DNA of 64,000 nucleotides from an uncultured Myxococcales bacterium (GTDB lineage: Bacteria; Myxococcota_A; Polyangia; Polyangiales; Polyangiaceae): positions 1-64,000 of the forward strand of contig CALMUT010000014.1 of assembly GCA_937872925.1 (NCBI GenBank). Direction: 5' to 3'. Below the pieces are notes generated by a model. The model saw only the letters and a program-made list of their open reading frames with translations, was not told the DNA's origin and made no database searches. The position numbers and the translations under genes are program-made. Shown piece by piece: positions 41,896-51,007 of this stretch. Numbering within the stretch: the stretch's first letter is position 1; every line of letters begins with the position of its first letter.

Positions 41896-42453
41896 ATGCG
41901 TTTCGGGCCGTTGTTTCTGTGCTGCGTGAGCCTTGGCTGCGTGGGCTGCGAAGACAAGAAGAAGCCTGTGCCCGTCGAAGCACCGGCAACGACCAGCGCG
42001 AAACCCGAAACACCCGAGAGCACAGCGGAGCAGCCCACGGTGGAAGCGTTGCCGCCGGGTGTGACGGCGTATCCAGACGCGGACGCACCGCCCGCGGAGC
42101 GTGAACCGCGCACAGGCCTGTGCACGTTCTACGAAACGGGTTACGATGGACAGGATTCCCGCAGCACCGAGAAGCTCATTATCAAGGTCAAGGAAGACCG
42201 CATCGTCGGCGCCAAATATTCCTACCGAGGCTCCTATGCTTTGGACGGTGAACGGGAAGACTTGAGCATGCCGTTGATTGAGAAGCAGTGGCTGTCCGTC
42301 GAGATGAAGATGACGTCCGGCACGAAGACCTTCGAGTTCAAGATCAAAGACGACGTGATGGACGTGAAGGGCACAGCTGCCAAAGACGGTCAGGGCGACT
42401 GCGCGTGGGAGGATCTGGACCGAAAAGACAAGCGCCGCATGCGCCGCAAATAG
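41896..42453 (+). CDS. Small lipoprotein with lysine-rich tail
   Basis: 185 residues. Start at 41896; TTG 41887 is an alternative. The signal MRFGPLFLCCVSLGCVGC is followed by Lys/Pro/Ala/Thr linker and a beta-rich domain with several acidic strands and the Cys pair in GLCTFYETG and GDCAWED, then RRMRRK. No family recognised. Confidence 0.65.
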   Translation: MRFGPLFLCCVSLGCVGCEDKKKPVPVEAPATTSAKPETPESTAEQPTVEALPPGVTAYPDADAPPAEREPRTGLCTFYETGYDGQDSRSTEKLIIKVKEDRIVGAKYSYRGSYALDGEREDLSMPLIEKQWLSVEMKMTSGTKTFEFKIKDDVMDVKGTAAKDGQGDCAWEDLDRKDKRRMRRK

Positions 42454-42651
42454 GTGCGCGTCCAAGCCCGAACCACAGCCTTCGGAGCTTGGACGCACTC
42501 GCGCCGGAGCACCCGCGCATTCGTTGCGGCACTTGCGCTGAGGCAGAGCAGGAGAGCTTCCTGGCTGGCTCTTGTTCAGGCTCGGCGAGGTGGCGCGAGC
42601 GCTGGGATGGACGCAATCGATGCAGTCGATTTGCTCGATGCGGTGGGCGAC

Positions 42652-42897
42652 TTAGCTTCGCGGCTCCGCGGTCGTGTCCACCACGGTCTCTTTGGACTCC
42701 GGGACCTCGATGCGCGAGACACGCTCCGCAAGAGCGCCGAGTGCCGTCGCAGTGAGGTCCAGCGTACGGGCACTGGTTTCCACAGATGCGCGGGCAACAT
42801 TGAGGCCGTAGCGCGCCCAGGCGCTGCCCACGCGAGTCAGCGCGATGGCAAATTGTTCATATTCGTTGCGATCAGGGGTTTCGGCTTGTGTGTTCAT
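42652..42897 (-). CDS. Small helical protein, phasin-like
   Basis: 81 residues from an ATG with GGAG upstream: acidic head, then a continuous amphipathic helix (EQFAIALTRVGSAWARYGLNVARASVETSARTL) and a charged tail. Size and composition resemble small phasins or carboxysome/granule-associated helical proteins, but no definite family. It follows the ribbon-helix-helix gene by 27 bp on the same strand, probably one operon. Confidence 0.6.
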   Translation of the reverse strand: MNTQAETPDRNEYEQFAIALTRVGSAWARYGLNVARASVETSARTLDLTATALGALAERVSRIEVPESKETVVDTTAEPRS

Positions 42898-42924
42898 GGC
42901 ATTCTCCATTTTCTTGGGTCGCAC

Positions 42925-43419
42925 TCAGCGACCAGGCATACAGGGGGCACAGACGAATCGCGGTGTGCCGGGGACTGCTGTGACAACGAGGCCCGCGTCG
43001 TCCCCCTTCTTGATGTCGGCGCCGCACTCGGCGCATTCGCTCGGCTTCGCCATCACCACGGGCTGGTAGGCAATGGCCTCAACCGTGGGCGCCGGCTTCA
43101 CCTTCGTGCGCAGGCGATCGCGTTCGTCATGTACGGTGCGGGCCGCGCGTGAAAGGCGGTCTTCGACCTTCTCCGAGGCGCGGTCAGCGATCGTCACCGC
43201 GTCTTCCAAGATGGTGCGCACCAGGTTCGATACGGGCACGCGCAGGGCGCGGGCAGCGCTTTTGAGCTCGGCTTCCAGCACCGCGGGGATGCGGGTGTGC
43301 AGAACGCGTTCCTTCTTGGGAGCGTCGTCGGCGTCCTTCTGAGCGTCATCCGTCTCGGAAGGGTCGGGCGCGGGCTCGGAGGCGGGATCGTCTTTGGTCT
43401 GTGTCACGACGTGATACAT
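42925..43419 (-). CDS. Ribbon-helix-helix-like regulator with zinc ribbon
   Basis: 164 residues. Central segment VLHTRIPAVLEAELKSAARALRVPVSNLVRTILEDAV has the strand-helix-helix layout of ribbon-helix-helix DNA-binding proteins. The C-terminus contains CAECGADIKKGDDAGLVV and FVCAPCMPG, a four-Cys zinc ribbon. The combination suggests a metal- or partner-responsive autoregulator. A duplicated dyad overlaps its start codon, and the small helical gene follows. Confidence 0.75.
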   Translation of the reverse strand: MYHVVTQTKDDPASEPAPDPSETDDAQKDADDAPKKERVLHTRIPAVLEAELKSAARALRVPVSNLVRTILEDAVTIADRASEKVEDRLSRAARTVHDERDRLRTKVKPAPTVEAIAYQPVVMAKPSECAECGADIKKGDDAGLVVTAVPGTPRFVCAPCMPGR

Positions 43420-43440
43420 GTGTCACGTCGTGATACATGT
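43402..43440. promoter_or_regulatory. Duplicated dyad overlapping regulator start
   Basis: TGTCACGACGTGATACATG (43402-43420) is followed directly by TGTCACGTCGTGATACATGT (43421-43440). Each holds TCACG/CGTGA arms (43404-43414 and 43423-43433), spaced 19 bp, about two helical turns. One overlaps the ATG of the regulator. This is the expected form of a ribbon-helix-helix autoregulatory operator. Confidence 0.7.
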
Positions 43441-43464
43441 CAAACATCCAAGCGTATTCTTCAA

Positions 43465-43470
43465 ATTATA
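43465..43470 (-). promoter_or_regulatory. Consensus -10 TATAAT upstream of regulator
   Basis: TATAAT on the minus strand (plus-strand ATTATA), in a rare AT-rich patch, 46 bases from the ATG of the ribbon-helix-helix gene. The dyads would lie in the early transcribed region. No good -35 was seen. Confidence 0.5.
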
Positions 43471-43583
43471 CGATGTTTTCGCACCACACGCATTAGTCGT
43501 GTGACTAGACCTTACTCGACGCCGTCCCCGTTCTTGGCCCGAGCCCCGCCACACTCGTTACGATTTCAAATGAGGAAACCACC

Positions 43584-44021
43584 ATGAACGCCATGCTCGA
43601 AACGCCGCAAGTCCGCGATATTCGTCGTACCGCCCGGATCCAATGCCAAGTCGTGCGCCTACGGGACTTCAGTCTCGTGGCGGACCGCATTCTGGACATC
43701 TCGGAACACGGAATGCTCGTCGGCCCGGCGGATCCCGTGTTGACCGGCGAGGAGGTCATGATCTCGTTTCAGGCGCCGGGTCTGTTGGACTACATCGACA
43801 TGGAAGCCGTCGTCGCTCGCATCGTGCACGGCCGGCGACCGGGCGAAACCCGGCGCGAGCTTGGCCTCGAGATCAGCTACGCGGATCGCTTCACTCGGCG
43901 CCTGCTCTCGGCATTCTCCCGGCGCATGCCGCCCGTGCCACCGCGATTCCGACCGGGAATGTGGCGCGGCAAGCGACGCGGCCCCGCGTTTTCTGCGCTG
44001 GCGCCCCTGCTAGTTGCGTAG
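43584..44021 (+). CDS. PilZ-domain protein
   Basis: 145 residues. The sequence RRTARIQCQVVRLRDFSLVADRILDISEHGMLVG (residues 14-47) is a PilZ signature: an RR-x2-R motif and D-x-S-x2-G, the residues that contact cyclic di-GMP. GAGG (43572-43575) is 8 bases before the ATG. It thus likely binds c-di-GMP and passes the signal to motility or envelope machinery; an Arg-rich tail follows. An EAL-domain c-di-GMP hydrolase candidate lies at 62814. Confidence 0.85.
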   Translation: MNAMLETPQVRDIRRTARIQCQVVRLRDFSLVADRILDISEHGMLVGPADPVLTGEEVMISFQAPGLLDYIDMEAVVARIVHGRRPGETRRELGLEISYADRFTRRLLSAFSRRMPPVPPRFRPGMWRGKRRGPAFSALAPLLVA

Positions 44022-44167
44022 CGCGCCGCGAACCGCGCGATGCCCCTGTGGATAGCTTGGGGCTAGCCTGGGCGCATGCTGCCGGCCGGAAACGTGCATA
44101 ACCGGCCCGCCCAAGAGGGACGCGGATCAGTTATCCACATGCGGTCAAAGCGAGCGCGGGGCTCCGC

Positions 44168-44629
44168 TCAGAACCCGCACTCGACCTTGCACTTCGACTG
44201 CAAACACTGCGCGATGGCCGTGAAGAGCTGCGCGCCCGTGGGGTTGGTGGAAAGGCAGTTCTGAAGGCAAGTCTGGTCCTGGCCGCAGCCCTGGGCACAG
44301 GTGATCAAGGCGTTGCACTCCGTGCTTGCGCTGCACGCTGCGTTTTCTGCAGAGCACTGCGCGGTACCGCAGGTCTGGCAATCTGCGCCGATAGAGCCTC
44401 CGGTGCCAGTCCCCGCGCCGGTGCCGCCTGTCGCAGCCGTACCACCCGCACCGCCGCTGGCACCCACGCCGCCCGTCGCGGCTCCGCCTTGACCGCCCGC
44501 GGCGCCGAACGCGCCAAAGCCGCCAGTATTGCCGCCGGCCGTACCACCGGTGCCACTGCCTTTGTCGTCGTCGCTTCCGCAAGACAAGACCAACAAGGAT
44601 GCAGCAATGATTACGGGTACAGAACGCAT
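44168..44629 (-). CDS. Gly-spacer lipoprotein with Cys-rich C-terminus
   Basis: 153 residues. Signal IIAASLLVLSC, Gly/Ala/Thr spacer, then a helical Cys domain CQTCGTAQCSAENAACSASTECNALITCAQGCGQD. The order of Cys matches the C-terminal domain of 35532-36230, so the two are paralogues. No enzyme motif; probably surface-located. Confidence 0.75.
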   Translation of the reverse strand: MRSVPVIIAASLLVLSCGSDDDKGSGTGGTAGGNTGGFGAFGAAGGQGGAATGGVGASGGAGGTAATGGTGAGTGTGGSIGADCQTCGTAQCSAENAACSASTECNALITCAQGCGQDQTCLQNCLSTNPTGAQLFTAIAQCLQSKCKVECGF

Positions 44630-44701
44630 GGTGGACTCCTCTCGATACGAGCGACGGGAAGCTAGCAGCGCCTCAGGCTCTGTTCAACCGCGAGTTTTGA
44701 C

Positions 44702-46975
44702 TCAGTGCGCCACGCCGGCGGGGATCTCTGCGCTGATCAGCCGCGGATCCAGGCGCACGAGAGGCTCAAGGCCGTCGCTGCCCGAATAGTTGAAAGACAA
44801 GCTCAACGTGCCGGCGGGCAGCACACCGGCACGCAGCAGATTGCCCGACTGCACACCGATGGCGTCGTCAACTTCCTTACGCGTGACTCTGCGCTTCGCA
44901 TCTGCGCGCGCTGCGCAGCCGGCGCCTTTGCAGGTCTCCGCGAGCTGAAGTGCGGCCAACTCTCGCTTCCACATGGTGTGAAACAACCGCACGCTGGCTG
45001 GGGCCCCGCTCAGCTCGGGTAGTTCGAGCATTTCATCAAGGCGCTCCGCATATTCCTTGCGCTCTGCGCCAGTGCTCGCGCGCCCGCGCAGCGCCAGCAG
45101 GTAGGTCTTACACACAAGCAGTAGATCAGCCTCGGTCGAGCCCGGTGGCTGAGGTGGTGTGCTCAATAACACTTGAGACAACATCTCCGCAGCGTCGGCT
45201 CCTTTGCCCAAACGCGACAGCGCGCCCGCGCGATCGAGGGCGGCACGGAGGCGGAGCTCGTTGGGCACCCCGGGTTCGATCAGATTGCGGGTGACGCGTT
45301 CTAACACCTGCTGATCACTGGACTGGCCTGAAAGTGCTGCCGAGGCCTCGGCGACCAAGAGCACCAAGCGGGCCCGCTCCAACGCCTGCACGTCGGCTTC
45401 CGGCATCAAACCAGCGACGTTGTTGATGGCATCCTTCGCGAGATCGGGTTGTTTGCGCCCAACGGCGTACCAGACCCGAAGCACTTCCCGTGCGAGGCGA
45501 TTGCGGCGGTCGATTTCGTCGGGCAGCTTGTCCACCAACGCAAGCACATCGCGCTCTTGAGCCAAGGACGCCGCCACCGCAAGCAATGCAGCCTGCGCCA
45601 GGCGTTCTTTGGGTTGCTCTTGGATCAGCGTCTCCGCGCGTTCGATCAGCTGCCGCTGCAGCTTGGAGTCTAGGGCCGTCCGCGCCCCGGGTTTCTTGTT
45701 CACCGACGCTTCGAACGCGCTGGAAAGCACGTCTACGAACAGCACTACGCCGCGAAAACGTGGTGACACTTTGGCCGCTTCTTTGCTGCCCGCGGATAGC
45801 ACAGCAAGACGCTCACGAAAGCCTTGGGCCAATTCGGTCGGTTCCCCCGGCTCTTGAGAGATGGTCGCAAACGTCCACGGGATCACGTGGGCGAGCCCCA
45901 GATACGTTTCCACGCCAACTTCGCTGCGCCCGCCGCCGCTCTTCCACGCGCTCTCAAGCAACGCGATTGCCTTCTTGGGGCGCGCGTCCTGGCTCCACGC
46001 CGCCGCGCACATCAGCTCATTGCCGATCCCCTCAGGGATCCCGGGACACACGCTGGCTTCAACTTCGGCGGTGGCCAACGCCGCAGCGAGATCTAGATCC
46101 TTCTCGGCAGCCGCGCGCTGGGGCGCGATCAGCTTCTTGGCTTCGGCGTGTCTGCCGAGAAATGAAAGGGCGCGCGCGGCTTTGGCCAGCTCGTCGGGAG
46201 CCGGCGGCGTCTTCTTCACGCTGCGCGCCAACTGGGCGTATTCGATGCTACGCCGGACAGCTGCCGCTCGCTCTTCGATCTCGCCGCCGGTGCCCGCCCG
46301 CGCCAACGCGGCTTCGGCGCCGTCGATGTCGAGTTCCCACGCGGCAGCGGAGGCCAGGTACAGGAAATGGTCCGGCTTGGGATCCACCTCGGTAAGTAAT
46401 GCCCGTGCGAGCCGGCGCAGGTCGTTGCGCCCAAGCGTGCGCGCTGTCTGATCGATCGCCAAGATGAGGGCGCGGTCCACCGCTGCGGCGCCGCCGAGGT
46501 CCACCGCGCGCGCGCGCAAGAACTGACGCGCGGCGCGGCGGCTCACTTCCGACACGGACGCGATCATGTCCGGCTCCGGACGGCGCGACGGTCGCAGTGC
46601 CAGCACTTCGTCGGCCCCTGCCCGAGAGGAGCCAAGGGCTGCCAATGCCGCAGGGGAGCTGCCCCCCGCAAGCAAGTGGAGCAGCGGGCGAGCTTGCGCT
46701 CCCGCTTCTCCCGCGAGTTGTTTGCGCTGTTCTGCGCTGAGACTCGCGATGAGTTGGTTGGCCGTCTTGCGCAGCGCCGGCGCGAGGCCGCCGACCACAT
46801 CGGGCGTGTTTTCGAGCTCCAGGAGCGCGCGCGCCAGACGCTCGCGCGTCGTTGTCGCTGGCTTCGCCGTGCCAGCGTCGGCGTTGGTCGAAGACTCAGG
46901 TGCCGCAGCGGGAAGCGAGGCGGGACCGCAGCTGGTGAGTCCCCAATAGAGAGCAAAAACGGTGCGGCGGAACAT
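44702..46975 (-). CDS. Large helical-repeat lipoprotein
   Basis: 757 residues. Start at 46975 has GAGGA ahead; signal MFRRTVFALYWGLTSCGPAS. The rest is almost all amphipathic helices with Ala/Leu/Glu periodicity, resembling TPR or HEAT-like solenoids (for example AARALSFLGRHAEAKKLIAP, LGKGADAAEMLSQVL). It is probably a periplasmic scaffolding or envelope assembly protein. Divergent from the gene at 47055 by 79 bp. Confidence 0.7.
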   Translation of the reverse strand: MFRRTVFALYWGLTSCGPASLPAAAPESSTNADAGTAKPATTTRERLARALLELENTPDVVGGLAPALRKTANQLIASLSAEQRKQLAGEAGAQARPLLHLLAGGSSPAALAALGSSRAGADEVLALRPSRRPEPDMIASVSEVSRRAARQFLRARAVDLGGAAAVDRALILAIDQTARTLGRNDLRRLARALLTEVDPKPDHFLYLASAAAWELDIDGAEAALARAGTGGEIEERAAAVRRSIEYAQLARSVKKTPPAPDELAKAARALSFLGRHAEAKKLIAPQRAAAEKDLDLAAALATAEVEASVCPGIPEGIGNELMCAAAWSQDARPKKAIALLESAWKSGGGRSEVGVETYLGLAHVIPWTFATISQEPGEPTELAQGFRERLAVLSAGSKEAAKVSPRFRGVVLFVDVLSSAFEASVNKKPGARTALDSKLQRQLIERAETLIQEQPKERLAQAALLAVAASLAQERDVLALVDKLPDEIDRRNRLAREVLRVWYAVGRKQPDLAKDAINNVAGLMPEADVQALERARLVLLVAEASAALSGQSSDQQVLERVTRNLIEPGVPNELRLRAALDRAGALSRLGKGADAAEMLSQVLLSTPPQPPGSTEADLLLVCKTYLLALRGRASTGAERKEYAERLDEMLELPELSGAPASVRLFHTMWKRELAALQLAETCKGAGCAARADAKRRVTRKEVDDAIGVQSGNLLRAGVLPAGTLSLSFNYSGSDGLEPLVRLDPRLISAEIPAGVAH

Positions 46976-47054
46976 GGGTCCTCGTAGCGCTCTTTGTTGC
47001 GGGCGTGTAGTCGCGAGTTTGCGAAACACCCCGCGATGCCACTACTCTCCGCGC

Positions 47055-48062
47055 ATGGCTCGACCTGCCGCGATTCCCGCTGTTCTGTCTGTCCTGTTGC
47101 TCGCGTGTGGCCCGAAACCCCCAGCGTCTAGCGCGTCCGAAACGCCCACCCCGGGCGCCGAGTCCGAGGTCCCGAGTCCTCCGGCGCCGGGCGAGAATCC
47201 AGCTGGCGCAGCCCCTGGGGAGCAACCTGTGGTCGCCGTGCCGGCTGGCAAATACCGCGTGTCGCTATCTCGCCCGGAGGTAGTCGGCGAGCGCGCGCAG
47301 ATGACACGCACCGTTTCAGATCTGACGTCTCAGCGCATTGTCGAAGGCGGCAAAGTCGTGAAGAACGAGACCATGCGCCAACACGTCGAATTCGAGGCCG
47401 TGAAGGAAACCCTCGCCATCACGCCGGCTGGGCATCCTCGGCGCACGCGCTACACCGTGCAGCGCTTCGAAGCACGCATGGGAAAGAGCATGAAGCCGAT
47501 CTTTGCAAGCGGCACCGTGCTCACGGCGCAGCGCGGCAGCGAGGCGGAGCAGTCCGTGACGTCGAGCACCGGTCCGCTGAGCAAGGAGCAGCTTGCCGCG
47601 GTCAAGCTAGTGATTTCGCTACGCGAGCGGCGCGCCGGGGACCAAGAAATCTTCGGGACGGCAGAGCCGCGGGGCATTGGCGACAGTTGGCCCATCAACA
47701 GCGAGCGCGGCAAGCAGTCCATGGAAGAGGAAGGCATCGCAAAGCTGCGCAGCCTGACTGGCAACACCACCTTGGTCGCCGAGCGTGAGGTCGACTCTGT
47801 GCCCTGCTTGGAGATCATGGGCCGGATGGAAGCGGACATCGAGAACCTACCCGGACTGCCCAAGGACACCAAGGTGGTGCGTGGCAAGCTGCGGGCACGC
47901 GTCTCCGGGATGTTCCCCATCGACCCCAAGCTTCTGGCCCCGCTCAAGACGACCAGCATGAGCTTCGAGGTGGTGACCCGCACGACGACAGCGAAGGGCA
48001 GCGTCGAGATGCATCTCAGCACGCAACGCGAAGGCGAAGCGCGCCTGCGCGCGCTGAAATAG
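47055..48062 (+). CDS. Lipoprotein of unknown function
   Basis: 335 residues. Signal IPAVLSVLLLACGPKP; Pro/Ala/Ser linker to about residue 60, then a beta-rich region with long conserved-looking strands (YRVSLSRPEVVGERAQMTRTV, SRPE and RYTVQRFEARM) and an ending of alternating strands. It resembles the many single-domain envelope lipoproteins next to helical-repeat proteins. No family assigned. Confidence 0.7.
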   Translation: MARPAAIPAVLSVLLLACGPKPPASSASETPTPGAESEVPSPPAPGENPAGAAPGEQPVVAVPAGKYRVSLSRPEVVGERAQMTRTVSDLTSQRIVEGGKVVKNETMRQHVEFEAVKETLAITPAGHPRRTRYTVQRFEARMGKSMKPIFASGTVLTAQRGSEAEQSVTSSTGPLSKEQLAAVKLVISLRERRAGDQEIFGTAEPRGIGDSWPINSERGKQSMEEEGIAKLRSLTGNTTLVAEREVDSVPCLEIMGRMEADIENLPGLPKDTKVVRGKLRARVSGMFPIDPKLLAPLKTTSMSFEVVTRTTTAKGSVEMHLSTQREGEARLRALK

Positions 48063-48133
48063 TCACGTTTTCACGAAACGCCCCGTAGAATCGACCGCGT
48101 GGGGCGCGCGGAGTATGGTGCGCGCGCCAGGCG

Positions 48134-49513
48134 ATGAAGTCCGAAAACATCCTGCTACTGGGGCTGGGCGGCATGGGCGAATACCTCGCGCGACGCCTGT
48201 CCCACGAAGGCCACCACGTCACGGTCATCGAGTCGAACCGGGATACGCTGAACAAGGCCGACGCTTCTCTCGACGCGCGGTTCATCCTGGGCGACGCAAC
48301 CAGCTTCGACTGCTGGCTCGAAGCGGATGCCGCGAAGATGGACTACCTGATCGCGGTAACCGATGACGACGCCGTCAACATCGTCGCTTCGATGATCGCC
48401 GAGAAGCTCGGGATCCGTCAAAAGATCGCGCGCAGCCGAGCCATCGAAGTCTGGCGCGACGACGCCATTTTGACCGCTACGGAGCTGGACATTGATCTCG
48501 TAATCCGACCCGAGGAGCTCACAGCGCAAGAGATCGTGCGGCTGTTGAAGATGCGCGCTGGCAACTTGCTCGTGGACGTCGGTGACGGGGAGCTACAGGT
48601 TGTGGCCACCACCATCGAGGACGATTCCCCTCTAGCGGGATTGCAAGTCAAAGAACTGGGCAATCAAAAGGACTTCACCTTTCGCATCGGGTGCGTCACT
48701 CGCGATATCGAAACGATCGTACCTGATGGAGATTTCAAGCTGCTGGCCGACGACCGCGTCTATCTCCTGGCCGGCACCCTGGACGTGCCGAGCGCACTGG
48801 AACTATTCCACGTCAAACAGGAGCAACGTCATAACGTGCTGATCGTCGGCGGCGGGCTGATCGGTTCCCGGGTCGCCGAATTGCTGCAATCCACTTACGC
48901 AGTCACCCTGCTCGAAAAGAGCGAAGTCCGCGCGGAAGAACTCTCCCATCGTCTGAAGAAGGTGCAGTGTTTCCATGGGAATGGCTCGGATCGCGAGGCA
49001 CTGTTGCACGCGGGCCTCCTCTATATGGACACCATCGTTGCCGCGACCGGCGACAACGAAGCGAACATCATGACCAGCGTGCTGGCAAAGCACGAAATCC
49101 GCACGCACGCCGACGCCAGAGACAACGACGTCAAGACCATTGCTGTAGTGAAACGCGAAGAGTACCTGGCGCTGGCCTCAAGCATGGGCACGGACATCGC
49201 GGTGAACAAGAAGGTACTCGCCGCCAACGCCGTGCTGCGTCACATCCGCCGCGGACACGTGCTGTCCGTCGCACATCTGCATGGCTGCGACGCCGAAGTC
49301 GTCGAGCTACTGGCTGACCCAGGTTCGCCGATCACGAAGCGGCCGCTCTACGCCATGGACGAGCTACGAGGCCGCATCACCATCGGCGCTGTGGCTCGCA
49401 AGAAGGGCTGGGAAGTCGCCGTAGGTGGCACTCAGATCGCGCCGGGCGATCGCGTGGTGTGCGTGTGTCTTGAAGACCAACTCGGCGAGTTGCAGCGACT
49501 GTTTCTGTCATGA
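48134..49513 (+). CDS. trkA: Trk potassium uptake protein TrkA
   Basis: 459-residue cytoplasmic gating subunit of the Trk K+ channel. Two Rossmann RCK domains are visible: LLLGLGGMGEYLA (near residue 8) and VLIVGGGLIGSRVAE (near 235), each with a NAD(H)-binding glycine loop, each followed by a TrkA-C-like domain. Overlaps trkH by ATGA, so expression is coupled. Binds NADH/ATP to control the channel (family knowledge). Confidence 0.95.
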   Translation: MKSENILLLGLGGMGEYLARRLSHEGHHVTVIESNRDTLNKADASLDARFILGDATSFDCWLEADAAKMDYLIAVTDDDAVNIVASMIAEKLGIRQKIARSRAIEVWRDDAILTATELDIDLVIRPEELTAQEIVRLLKMRAGNLLVDVGDGELQVVATTIEDDSPLAGLQVKELGNQKDFTFRIGCVTRDIETIVPDGDFKLLADDRVYLLAGTLDVPSALELFHVKQEQRHNVLIVGGGLIGSRVAELLQSTYAVTLLEKSEVRAEELSHRLKKVQCFHGNGSDREALLHAGLLYMDTIVAATGDNEANIMTSVLAKHEIRTHADARDNDVKTIAVVKREEYLALASSMGTDIAVNKKVLAANAVLRHIRRGHVLSVAHLHGCDAEVVELLADPGSPITKRPLYAMDELRGRITIGAVARKKGWEVAVGGTQIAPGDRVVCVCLEDQLGELQRLFLS

Positions 49514-50988
49514 ACACGCGGGTGTTTCGCCGCAAGGTCGGCCCGATTGCCTACGTATTTGGCACCCTGCTACTGATCACGGCGCTTGGCATGCTGATGC
49601 CCATCGTGTGTTCGTTGCTGTACGGGCACGAAGGCGACCTGCTGCCACTACTCTATGCGGCCGGCATCACCGCCGCCGTGGGAGCACCGCTGCGTTACCT
49701 CTTCCGCGCGGATCTCGACCTGGGTCCGCGGCAGGCGTTTTTCATCGCCACCTTTGGCTGGGTGGTGATCTCTGCCGTATCCGCCCTGCCCTTCGTCTTC
49801 CACGGATCCATTCCTTCTTTCACCGACGCCTTCTTCGAAATGATGTCGGGCTACACCACCACCGGATCCACGATCCTCACCGACATCGAGGTGGTTCCTC
49901 ACGGGCTGCTGCTCTGGAGAAGCGAAACCCATTTCATCGGCGGCATGGGCTTCGTCACGCTGGCGGTGCTGGTGCTGCCGCACGGAATGGGCGGGCTGCG
50001 GTTATTCCGTGCAGAGTCCAGCCCGGGGCAGGTGATCACACGCGAAAAATTCACAGCGCGCAATCGCGACGCCATGGCGTATTTGTGGCTCATCTATTTG
50101 ACTCTCAACTTCGCGCAGGTGGGTCTGTACTGCGCGGGCGGCATGTCCCTCTTCGATTCGCTGTGCCATGCCTTCGGCACGGTCTCGACCTCGGGGTACT
50201 CGCCCTACAACCTGAGCATGGGCCACTATAACAGCGCCTACTTCGACTGGGTGACGGTGGTCTTCATGTTCCTGGGCGGCATGACCTTCGTGCTGTTCTA
50301 TCGCGTCACGCGCGGCGACTTTCGCGCCGTGCGCATCAACACCGAGTTCCGCTGGTATTTGGGTTTCGTCGCGTTCTTCTGCGGCGCGGTGACAATGATC
50401 CTCTGGAACGCCGGCACCTACGGATTCGTCGATTCTTTGCGCTACGCGACCTTTCAAGTCGTTTCCATTCTGACAACGACAGGTTACACCACGGCCGACT
50501 ACGAGCTTTGGCCTGGGTCCGCGCAGATGTTTCTGTATGCCGTGTGTTTCGTCGGTGCTTGCGCGGGCTCCACGACCAGCGGCATCAAGGTCGTGCACTA
50601 CGTCTTGATCTGGAAGTTCATGGTCGCGGCCATTCGCAAGATCTTTTTCCAGCCGCTAGCACTGGTGTCCGTGCGACTGAACGGCCAACGCATCGACAAC
50701 ATGATCGTGTACTTGGCCCTCTGCTATTTCATTGCGAACATCTTCTTGGTGCTCGTCGGCGGCATGTTCATGTCCGTCGTCGAGGGCATGGACGTGACAA
50801 CCGCCATGAGTTCCGTGATCGCGACATTGATGAACATCGGCCCTGGTTTCGGCGACGTCGGACCGTCCAAGAACTTCGCACACATATCCGGCGTCGGGAA
50901 ATGGTTCCTCTCGTTTCTGATGCTGGTAGGGCGGCTCGAAATGTTCTCCGCGCTAGTGCTCTTCTATCCATCTTTCTGGCGCAACTGA
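49510..50988 (+). CDS. trkH: Trk potassium transporter TrkH
   Basis: 492-residue membrane subunit with four M1-P-M2 repeats. Pore loops are visible as TTTGSTILTDIE, GTVSTSGYSPYN, SILTTTGYTTADY and IATLMNIGPGFG, each carrying the Gly that lines the selectivity filter. Forms the K+ uptake pore with TrkA. Confidence 0.95.
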   Translation: MNTRVFRRKVGPIAYVFGTLLLITALGMLMPIVCSLLYGHEGDLLPLLYAAGITAAVGAPLRYLFRADLDLGPRQAFFIATFGWVVISAVSALPFVFHGSIPSFTDAFFEMMSGYTTTGSTILTDIEVVPHGLLLWRSETHFIGGMGFVTLAVLVLPHGMGGLRLFRAESSPGQVITREKFTARNRDAMAYLWLIYLTLNFAQVGLYCAGGMSLFDSLCHAFGTVSTSGYSPYNLSMGHYNSAYFDWVTVVFMFLGGMTFVLFYRVTRGDFRAVRINTEFRWYLGFVAFFCGAVTMILWNAGTYGFVDSLRYATFQVVSILTTTGYTTADYELWPGSAQMFLYAVCFVGACAGSTTSGIKVVHYVLIWKFMVAAIRKIFFQPLALVSVRLNGQRIDNMIVYLALCYFIANIFLVLVGGMFMSVVEGMDVTTAMSSVIATLMNIGPGFGDVGPSKNFAHISGVGKWFLSFLMLVGRLEMFSALVLFYPSFWRN

Positions 50989-51007
50989 GTATGCTGGTGC
51001 GCAGGGG

